This document shows, piece by piece, positions 1 to 4,427 of a stretch of DNA of 8,002 nt. The DNA comes from Candidatus Phycorickettsia trachydisci. GTDB taxonomy: Bacteria > Pseudomonadota > Alphaproteobacteria > Rickettsiales > Rickettsiaceae. The DNA lies in NCBI GenBank assembly GCA_945875085.1, contig CAMCJU010000032.1:1-8002 (forward strand). Reading direction: 5' to 3'. Position numbers and translations under genes: made by a program. Below the pieces are notes generated by a model. It did no database searches. It saw only the letters and a list, made by a program, of their open reading frames with translations, and was not told the DNA's origin. Each line of letters begins with the position of its first letter. Within the stretch, counting starts at the first letter, position 1.

Positions 1-93
1 TTTAAATCTTTTTGATACCTCCAAATAACTACTTCCTTCATTTACACACTCTATTGCTTTCTTTCTTAAATCATTACTATAACTTTTTGGCAT
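1..93 (-). CDS. IS630-family transposase, N-terminal fragment (runs off the window)
   Basis: Read on the minus strand from an ATG at 91-93, the frame stays open for 31 codons to the window edge. It begins MPKSYSNDLRKKAIE and continues with a stretch containing NEGSSYLEVSKRFK. This is the pattern of the helix-turn-helix DNA-binding head of IS630-type transposases (the HTH_Tnp_IS630 type): a short start, a Y-S-x-D-L-R-K-K-A motif, then a second helix with an E-V-S-K-R-F turn. In such elements this head binds the terminal inverted repeats, and the DDE catalytic domain follows in the same or a shifted frame. That part is not visible here, so I cannot say whether the gene is intact. No Shine-Dalgarno is seen before the ATG, only an A-rich stretch. 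The family call is by recognition, not by search. Confidence 0.72.
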   Translation of the reverse strand, partial: MPKSYSNDLRKKAIECVNEGSSYLEVSKRFK

Positions 94-103
94 TTTTTCT
101 TTA

Positions 104-132
104 ATTTTATATAAAATTATTCTCTATTACAA
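104..132 (-). promoter_or_regulatory. possible promoter of the IS630 transposase
   Basis: On the minus strand a -35-like TTGTAA (127-132) is followed after 17 bases by TAAAAT (104-109), about 10 bases before the transposase ATG. The -10 lies inside the 18-bp palindrome at 102-119, which could be a binding site for a dimeric protein. In DNA this AT-rich such matches arise easily, so the call is weak. Confidence 0.28.
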
Positions 133-146
133 CCTAATTTACTATA

Positions 147-224
147 GCCGTAGGGGCATCTACGGTAAGGCTAGATGGAGTTAGTCGAGATTCATCTCTT
201 GGCATCCATTGTCTGAACCTTTAG
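147..224 (+). pseudogene. tnpB: tnpB 3' fragment (IS200/IS605 accessory nuclease), 5' part cut off by the IS630 element
   Basis: Twenty-five sense codons and a TAG stop (222-224) read AVGASTVRLDGV, then SRDSSLGIHCLNL. The frame has a TAA at 135-137, so nothing longer remains upstream. I read this as the unstructured C-terminal tail of a TnpB protein because it is directly followed by a hairpin and TCAA end typical of IS200/IS605 elements (225-258). TnpB is the RNA-guided RuvC-type nuclease of these elements. All catalytic parts are missing here, so the gene is dead as a protein-coding unit. The likely cause is the IS630 insertion at a TA just upstream. If the rest of tnpB lies on the far side of that element, outside the window, the gene was split and not deleted. 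The tail itself is not a conserved domain, so the identification rests mainly on context. Confidence 0.5.
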
Positions 225-258
225 AATCCTCTTGCTTTAGCTATGGGGAGTATGTCAA
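225..258 (+). mobile_element. IS200/IS605-type right end with omega RNA-like terminal hairpin
   Basis: Immediately after the tnpB stop the sequence forms an imperfect hairpin: CCTCTTGC, loop TTTA, then GCTATGGGG, with a mismatch and a bulge. It is followed by AGTATGTCAA ending at 258. A stop codon, a GC-rich hairpin with a short TTTA-like loop, and a terminal TCAA is the usual layout of the right end of IS200/IS605 elements with tnpB. There the transposase TnpA recognises the subterminal hairpin, and the 3' end of the omega RNA scaffold coincides with the element end. The next 10-20 bases, starting AAGACAGCAAAA, would be the guide in a working unit. Stem mismatches suggest some decay. No left end or tnpA is visible. 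Confidence 0.5.
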
Positions 259-307
259 AAGACAGCAAAAAAAAAATGCAAAATATCCTTGAATAAAGTA
301 TGATTAT

Positions 308-337
308 TTGGCTACTTAAGCTAATATGTGCTATGAT
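308..337 (+). promoter_or_regulatory. probable promoter of the 622-residue coiled-coil gene
   Basis: A -35-like TTGGCT (308-313) and a -10 TATGAT (332-337) are separated by 18 bases. The -10 is preceded by TG and one base (329-331), an extended -10 arrangement that tolerates a weak -35. Transcription would start near 344, giving a leader of about 30 bases before the ATG at 373. The site lies only 50 bases beyond the IS200/IS605 end, so the promoter belongs to the host flank and not to the element. Confidence 0.5.
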
Positions 338-362
338 ATTTTAAATTAATATAAAAAATTAG

Positions 363-392
363 ATGGACCTATATGAAGCTACAAGACTCTGA
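363..392 (+). other. nine-codon overlapping upstream reading frame
   Basis: An ATG at 363-365 opens a nine-codon frame (MDLYEATRL) that ends with TGA at 390-392, overlapping the start of the 622-residue gene out of frame by 20 bases. It has no Shine-Dalgarno of its own, and its ATG contains the first G of the GGA serving the main start. It could dampen translation of the main gene or be accidental. Confidence 0.2.
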
Positions 393-2241
393 GAATTCTA
401 CCGAACAACTAACGAAAGAACTAAAAACTTATAATACTGAGAAACAAAACGCTGAAAAAGAGCTAGCAAAAACCAAGATACAGATTAAGGAATTTGAAAC
501 TTCAGTTAACAAATTAAACAACCTTGCTGCAAAAATATCACCTGAAGAGATGTTGGAGACTCGAGAAAAGGTTCGAAACCACGACTTGGTAAAAGATTTT
601 AATAACTTGAAATTTCAACTCGCTGACACAAACTTGCCAAAAGTGGAGATTACGAATTTCCCGAATCAAAGGACTGCCTTCGTACAAGGCGAGTTTAATA
701 TAGAATTCTATAAAGTATTACAAGAGGCGCAGTCAAAAATGCTGACTAAGGTACGTAACATCGAATGGAAATGGGGAGACAAAAATACTAAAGATAGCGA
801 AAATAAGATGGTTAATATTTATGAACTAGAACAAGAAGAAGGCAAGCTGAAAGGCGAGCTTAAGGATTTAGCTAGAGAAATCACAGAGCTTCAAGATAAA
901 AAAACACGCATCGAGCTTAAAGAGCAGCAAAAGCAAAATGCGCAAGCAATTGAAGAGCGCAAAACTCAAAATCTGGCGCAGTTGGAGGAGGAAGAAAAGA
1001 AGAAGCAGGAAATGGCAAATGTAAGAAAGAAGCAGAAGGAGCTGAAGAAGGCAGAAGCTTTAGAGGCGAGCAAGAAATTGTTCGAACAACAGATGCAAGA
1101 AAAAAAAATGCAAGAGCAGGAGGATGTAAAAGATAATGATAAGCTAAAAAATCAGGTGCTTAATAAGATGAAAGAATTATCCCCCTTCGTTGTTGGGGGA
1201 TGTTTGGAAAAATTAAGAATCATGGCGGCAGAATACATAAAAGAAGATCCTGGTCAACATAAAATTGCTCTAAATGCAAGCGAAAATGGCCTTGAGCAGC
1301 AATCGCAAATCAACGAAGCCCTAGGTAAAGAAACCTTAAGCATTGACCAAATTCAAAAGCTATGCCTTAAAACAGTCAAAGGAATATCAGAATCGACTGA
1401 TCCTGCTGGCGGCCTGCACAAGTCAGCTCAGCATTTTATAAACGCTTATGAGCATTTCTATAATCAGGAAAATCCGCTTAATCATTATAATTTAGCTAAA
1501 GAGTTTATTGAAAGTATTTTTAGCCAACATCCAAAAAATTCTCCTGATGACATACATCGCTACACTAGTCCGGTATTTTTTCATAATGATTTTAGCAATA
1601 GATATATCAACACAATGTTGTGTGACGAAAAAGCGCCAAAGCAAACTACTCATAAAAACACCTACCGCACGGTCGAGAAATTCATCGAGGAGAAAAAGTT
1701 AAATATCTTTCAGGAATTTACCGTGCGCGTAGCAGGAAAATACCTTTATTATCAAGACGATTTTTTCGATAGCGCTACGTTTTGGCATTATTTACAAATG
1801 AAAGACTTCTTAAAGAGTTTTAAGTTTACAAATCCTAAGGAGCCGAATCAGCAAGATTTTCCAAAAATCAAAAAAGTATTATCCCAAGAGTATCAAAAAA
1901 TAACTCAGCAATATGATGCTCTCAAGCAGCAATATGATGCTCTCAAGAATTCGGAAAATATACCTATTGTGATTAACATCGAGGGCGAGAAGAAGAACGA
2001 ATCCTTTACGATAAGGTTTACAGACAATCCTATTTTCCATAGCTATATAACAAAAAATGATTGTCAAGATAATTTAGCAAGCTTAGCAGGCTATTTGCAG
2101 CGAGTCGTAACGGAAAAATTCCCACAGCTTTTTAACTCAGCAGAAATTGCCCAAGAAGAAATAGAGTACTATGATCATAAGGGCTATGAAATTGACTTTC
2201 TCAGCCAGAATCAGGATACAAAATTTATCGGCAATTTCTAA
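373..2241 (+). CDS. hypothetical coiled-coil protein, 622 aa, possible effector-like protein
   Basis: I do not recognise a family. No signal peptide or membrane segment is visible, so the protein is probably soluble. Residues 10-50 and especially about 150-265 are rich in K, E and Q with heptad-like spacing, as expected for long coiled coils. Residues 90-135 form a separate small region with ITNFPNQRTAFV and EWKWGD. Residues 270-505 look globular and mostly helical, with aromatic-rich stretches such as FINAYEHFYNQ (355-365) and KYLYYQDDFF (456-465). Two tandem QQYDALK units (512-525) link to a C-terminal domain with a likely beta strand (PIVINIEGE, 531-539). The start at 373 is the first ATG after an in-frame TAA at 352. 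A GGA (365-367) five bases upstream is a weak Shine-Dalgarno. The gene stands alone, convergent with tsaD and 54 bases from it, next to insertion-sequence debris. Long orphan coiled-coil proteins are common among candidate effectors of intracellular bacteria, but nothing here proves export. The C-terminus is not rich in basic residues. Confidence 0.85.
   Translation: MKLQDSENSTEQLTKELKTYNTEKQNAEKELAKTKIQIKEFETSVNKLNNLAAKISPEEMLETREKVRNHDLVKDFNNLKFQLADTNLPKVEITNFPNQRTAFVQGEFNIEFYKVLQEAQSKMLTKVRNIEWKWGDKNTKDSENKMVNIYELEQEEGKLKGELKDLAREITELQDKKTRIELKEQQKQNAQAIEERKTQNLAQLEEEEKKKQEMANVRKKQKELKKAEALEASKKLFEQQMQEKKMQEQEDVKDNDKLKNQVLNKMKELSPFVVGGCLEKLRIMAAEYIKEDPGQHKIALNASENGLEQQSQINEALGKETLSIDQIQKLCLKTVKGISESTDPAGGLHKSAQHFINAYEHFYNQENPLNHYNLAKEFIESIFSQHPKNSPDDIHRYTSPVFFHNDFSNRYINTMLCDEKAPKQTTHKNTYRTVEKFIEEKKLNIFQEFTVRVAGKYLYYQDDFFDSATFWHYLQMKDFLKSFKFTNPKEPNQQDFPKIKKVLSQEYQKITQQYDALKQQYDALKNSENIPIVINIEGEKKNESFTIRFTDNPIFHSYITKNDCQDNLASLAGYLQRVVTEKFPQLFNSAEIAQEEIEYYDHKGYEIDFLSQNQDTKFIGNF
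1179..1201 (+). repeat. GC-rich hairpin inside the coiled-coil gene
   Basis: ATCCCCC (1179-1185) and GGGGGAT (1195-1201) are perfect inverted repeats of 7 bp around a 9-base loop. This is conspicuous in a gene this AT-rich. It encodes SPFVVGG at residues 270-276, exactly where the charged coiled coil ends and the globular half begins. No U-run follows, so it is not a terminator. Confidence 0.5.
1906..1947 (+). repeat. perfect 21-bp tandem duplication (QQYDALK twice)
   Basis: Positions 1906-1926 and 1927-1947 are identical at all 21 bases and each encodes QQYDALK. A more diverged EYQKI-T unit (residues 506-511) precedes them, suggesting an older repeat. Perfect nucleotide identity means the duplication is recent or kept uniform. 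The unit is a heptad, so each copy adds two helical turns without breaking the frame. Confidence 0.95.
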
Positions 2242-2295
2242 TAATCTTTTTGATCTGAGCCATGCAGATAATTGAATGCGAAAATAACTTGGCTA

Positions 2296-3309
2296 TTATA
2301 GTAAACTCGAAGTTGGATTTAAGGAGGCATTTTTATCCTCTAGCAAGTTATTTTGCAGTCTTTCTATTGCCGCCCACGATATCATCGCGCCGTTGTCTGT
2401 GCATAAATTTACCGGCGGGGCGATGAGCTCTATCCCGATTAACCCAAGTTCTTGCTGCAAGTAACTGCGAATAAACAAATTGGCCGCAACTCCACCCGCC
2501 AAAACAAAGCTTGATGGCAAGTAATCAAGCATCGCAATAGCATTCAGAGTGCGCATGGCTAAGATTTTAGCGATAGTATACTGAAAAGAGGCGCAGACAT
2601 CGGGCACAAAACTCTTTTGGTGGGGTTGTTGTTTTAATTTTTCCACAAGCATCCTGGTGGCAGTTTTTAGTCCCGAGAATGATAAGTCTGCGCCTGCCCT
2701 ACCCACCATAGACAATGGCAATGCATACTTAGCAGGGTCGCCATTTTGCGCCATTTTTTCCACAGCAGGACCGCCAGGATATTGCAGGCCTAAAATTTTT
2801 GCAGTTTTATCAAAACATTCACCAACTGCATCATCAAGAGTTTGGCCTATTACCTTGTATTGCGCGATATTTTTCACAGACACAAATTGCGTATGTCCGC
2901 CAGACACTAGCAGCACTAGGTAAGGATATTGAACATTATTAGTAAGACGAGCTGTTAAAATATGACCCTCCAAGTGGTTGATCTGAATAACAGGCTTCGC
3001 AGCAACATGAGCTAAACCCCTAGCATGCATAACCCCAACTATCAAGCCGCCAATAAGACCAGGGCCAGAAGTGACGCCAATAGCATCAATGTCAGCCAGC
3101 CTACATCCAGAAAGCTCAAGAGCGCTTTTGATGCAAAATTTTAAGTTATCTAGATGTTTTCTAGCGGCAATCTCAGGGACTATTCCCTTAAAAGGCATGT
3201 GGTCTTTATGCTGCGATAGTACAACATTAGACAAGATGTTTTTTTGGCACGTAACAACGCTAGCGGCACTATCATCACAACTGGATTCGATACCTAAAAC
3301 TTTAATCAT
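2296..3309 (-). CDS. tsaD: tRNA N6-threonylcarbamoyladenosine synthase subunit TsaD
   Basis: TsaD transfers the threonylcarbamoyl group from threonylcarbamoyl-AMP (made by TsaC/TsaB-type partners) to adenosine 37 of ANN-decoding tRNAs. In bacteria it acts with TsaB and TsaE in the cytoplasm. The 337-residue length is normal for the family. The ASKHA-fold start IGIESS-like motif (residues 6-10, GIESS) is followed by PEIAARKH (45-52). The metal-binding HxxxH is at H112 and H116 (NHLEGH). SGGHTQF is at 136-142, DDAVGECFDKTAK at 159-171, FSGLKTA at 211-217, LAGGVAAN at 270-277 and TDNGAMI at 304-310, with D305 as the third metal ligand. All key residues are present, so it should be active. The ATG at 3307-3309 has no clear Shine-Dalgarno, but the MIKVLGIESS start fits the family exactly. 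It lies downstream of the BI-1 gene in the same direction with a 138-base gap, and converges with the coiled-coil gene. Confidence 0.97.
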   Translation of the reverse strand: MIKVLGIESSCDDSAASVVTCQKNILSNVVLSQHKDHMPFKGIVPEIAARKHLDNLKFCIKSALELSGCRLADIDAIGVTSGPGLIGGLIVGVMHARGLAHVAAKPVIQINHLEGHILTARLTNNVQYPYLVLLVSGGHTQFVSVKNIAQYKVIGQTLDDAVGECFDKTAKILGLQYPGGPAVEKMAQNGDPAKYALPLSMVGRAGADLSFSGLKTATRMLVEKLKQQPHQKSFVPDVCASFQYTIAKILAMRTLNAIAMLDYLPSSFVLAGGVAANLFIRSYLQQELGLIGIELIAPPVNLCTDNGAMISWAAIERLQNNLLEDKNASLNPTSSLL

Positions 3310-3363
3310 GAAGTTTTAATAGACTGGGCTTTAAATTGTAAAAGCTGTAAAAATAAAAAAACT

Positions 3364-3369
3364 ATTATA
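3364..3369 (-). promoter_or_regulatory. possible -10 element for tsaD
   Basis: On the minus strand a perfect TATAAT (3364-3369) lies 55 bases before the tsaD ATG, at the end of an alternating TA run. The -35 region 16-17 bases upstream (CTTAAA) matches poorly. It overlaps the flank of a small CCTTAA/TTAAGG inverted repeat (3378-3393), which might act as an operator. AT-rich DNA gives many chance matches. Confidence 0.3.
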
Positions 3370-3401
3370 TATATACCCCTTAAGGCTTTAAGGAAGTAGC
3401 T

Positions 3402-3434
3402 AAAAAATTTTCAATAAAAACTCTTGTGTTTATT
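3402..3434 (-). terminator. possible weak terminator after the BI-1 gene
   Basis: On the minus strand, 13 bases past the BI-1 stop, AATAAA (3429-3434) pairs with TTTATT (3413-3418), with two more inner pairs after a mismatch. GAAAATTTTTT follows. The stem is almost all A-T, so termination may be leaky and tsaD may receive read-through from the BI-1 promoter. Confidence 0.3.
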
Positions 3435-3447
3435 TTAAATATTGTTG

Positions 3448-4176
3448 TTAATTTCTTCTATCTCCTAAGAACCTTAGCATGTATAAGAACAAATTTATCA
3501 AGTCCATGTACAAACTCAAAGCCCCTAAAATAGCCATTTTTTGCCCTTGCTCTCCGCCTCCAGCCTGATAGTAGATAACTTTAAGCTTCTGCGTATCCCA
3601 AGCTATTAGACCTAAGAATATAAAAATTCCAATTAAAGAACTTGCAAAATATATCGCTGAACTTTGCAGGAATATGTTAATCAAAGATGCAACCATAATA
3701 CCTATTAAGCCAGTAACCAAGAAAGAGCCCATAGAAGTTAAGTCTTTATTGGTCGAATATCCATAAATACTCATCGCGCCAAAAGATGCAGCGCATACAA
3801 AAAAAGTCCTTGCTAAAGATACTCCTGTATAGACTATGCCTAAATATGACAATGAGAGCCCCATTATTGCTGCATATGCCCAAAAAGCCGTTTGTGCTTT
3901 TTTCAGATCCATGTTGGCAAAGCCCATGAAAAAGTACAGCGCAAATCCAATCGGCGCAAATGAGACCAATGTGCCAAAGCCAGTAGTTCCTAAGAATTGA
4001 CCGCTAGGGCTAATGATGTAGAGCAACTTTGTTAAAGGCTGAAAATTTACTGCCAAAAAGGCGCTAATTCCCGTTATAGCAAGAGCTACTGCGATATAAT
4101 TATATACAGCTAAAAAATATTGGCGCAAACCCGCGTCAAAGCTTTTAGTAGTATTGGTGTATGTATTTGAAAACAT
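3448..4176 (-). CDS. Bax inhibitor-1 / YccA family seven-helix membrane protein
   Basis: This 242-residue inner-membrane protein belongs to the BI-1 (TMBIM, UPF0005) family. Studied bacterial relatives include a pH-sensitive calcium leak channel (YetJ of Bacillus) and YccA of E. coli, which restrains FtsH. Seven hydrophobic segments are visible at about residues 27-45, 66-86, 96-115, 119-139, 152-170, 175-193 and 215-236. The family hallmarks are the GLRQYFLAVYNYIA start of the first helix (16-29), SFGAMSIYGYST (131-142), AWDTQKLK (192-199) and ALSLYMDLINLFLYMLR (219-235). D194 and D225 correspond to the pair of buried aspartates that gate the channel in YetJ. The protein ends with the usual short basic tail (GDRRN). 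A Shine-Dalgarno AGGGGT (4184-4189) lies 7 bases before the ATG. The gene has its own promoter and is separated from groEL by the groEL terminator. The substrate and physiological role in this organism cannot be told from sequence. Confidence 0.93.
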   Translation of the reverse strand: MFSNTYTNTTKSFDAGLRQYFLAVYNYIAVALAITGISAFLAVNFQPLTKLLYIISPSGQFLGTTGFGTLVSFAPIGFALYFFMGFANMDLKKAQTAFWAYAAIMGLSLSYLGIVYTGVSLARTFFVCAASFGAMSIYGYSTNKDLTSMGSFLVTGLIGIMVASLINIFLQSSAIYFASSLIGIFIFLGLIAWDTQKLKVIYYQAGGGEQGQKMAILGALSLYMDLINLFLYMLRFLGDRRN

Positions 4177-4183
4177 AATTTTT

Positions 4184-4189
4184 ACCCCT
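4184..4189 (-). promoter_or_regulatory. Shine-Dalgarno of the BI-1 gene
   Basis: AGGGGT on the minus strand, 7 bases from the ATG at 4174-4176, supports that start codon. Confidence 0.75.
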
Positions 4190-4224
4190 ATTTTTAAGTG
4201 TTATTTATTATCCATTTAATTATA

Positions 4225-4253
4225 AGTATAGTCTTATTATAAGGCATACTCAA
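4225..4253 (-). promoter_or_regulatory. sigma70-like promoter of the BI-1 gene
   Basis: On the minus strand TTGAGT (4248-4253) and TATACT (4225-4230) are separated by exactly 17 bases. They match the consensus at four and five of six positions. The transcript would begin near 4218 with a leader of about 40 bases. The spacer holds an 11-base inverted repeat, CTTAT-T-ATAAG (4233-4243), which could bind a regulator or be chance. Confidence 0.6.
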
Positions 4254-4290
4254 GTAGCTTTACGCTTTTTAAATGTAGTTATTTGATTTG

Positions 4291-4357
4291 TGGTGGCAAT
4301 TTGAGCTCACGGCTCAGCTTTCATCCTGGCGCACGCGGCAAAAGGCCAGGATTTTTT
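4291..4357 (+). ncRNA. candidate small RNA or palindromic repeat with terminal hairpin
   Basis: About 60% of bases 4291-4350 are G or C, far above the surrounding intergenic DNA. On the plus strand the patch can form a first hairpin, TGAGC (4302-4306) with GCTCA (4312-4316) around a 5-base loop. Six bases later comes a second 8-bp hairpin followed by a U-run. No protein gene on the plus strand leads into it. A weak promoter (TTTACG at 4259-4264, 17 bases, TTTGAT at 4282-4287) could start an RNA of about 65 bases. The alternative is an intergenic palindromic repeat like those scattered through Rickettsiales genomes. One plus-strand frame (ending at TAA 4364-4366) is open across it and reads LSFHPGARGKRPGFF, but it has no good start. 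I do not recognise a known RNA family. Confidence 0.33.
4323..4357 (+). terminator. rho-independent terminator on the plus strand
   Basis: ATCCTGGC (4323-4330) pairs perfectly with GCCAGGAT (4345-4352) around a 14-base loop, and the run of T extends to 4357. On the minus strand the hairpin is followed by GAAAGC, so it works as an intrinsic terminator only for plus-strand transcripts. It faces the groEL terminator, so it may end the candidate small RNA or block antisense transcription into groEL. Confidence 0.55.
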
Positions 4358-4370
4358 GCAGCCTAAAGCA

Positions 4371-4410
4371 TGTAGAAAAAGAAAGATCTTCAATGGAAAA
4401 CTTGAAGATC
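4371..4410 (-). terminator. rho-independent terminator of the groESL operon
   Basis: On the minus strand, 17 bases past the groEL stop, GATCTTCAA (4402-4410) pairs perfectly over 9 bp with TTGAAGATC (4385-4393) around an 8-base loop. TTTCTTTTTCT follows (4374-4384). This is a clear intrinsic terminator that separates groESL from the BI-1 gene. Confidence 0.85.
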
Positions 4411-4427
4411 AGGATTATAGGGTGAAT

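Larger units (their letters stand above)
1..146 (-). mobile_element. IS630-type insertion sequence, one end
   Basis: The transposase head (1-93) is followed outward by about 50 bases of non-coding, very AT-rich DNA. This stops where a recognisable tnpB tail frame begins at 147. The junction reads ACTATAGCC. IS630 elements insert at and duplicate TA, so the TA at 145-146 (or 143-146, TATA) is the likely target duplication. The opposite end lies outside the window, so the terminal inverted repeat cannot be confirmed and the exact boundary is uncertain by a few bases. Just inside lies an 18-bp perfect palindrome at 102-119. Confidence 0.5.

Noticed and set aside
140..258. A tRNA, tmRNA piece or 6S RNA, considered because of the GC-rich hairpin
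   Set aside because: No cloverleaf, CCA end or tmRNA/6S consensus could be placed. The tnpB-tail frame plus TCAA end explains the sequence better.
1508..2067. Short frames on both strands inside the coiled-coil gene
   Set aside because: They are embedded in a long frame with consistent amino acid composition. The minus-strand one only mirrors the repeat region (LLLESIILLLESI), giving an artificial hydrophobic peptide.
2242..2295. Bidirectional terminator between the coiled-coil gene and tsaD
   Set aside because: Only a weak, interrupted A-T pairing (AATA with TATT) is present, with no stable stem and U-run on either strand.
2657..3319. Plus-strand frames of 88 and 82 codons across tsaD
   Set aside because: They are antisense to an intact, fully conserved tsaD, with no Shine-Dalgarno or family resemblance.
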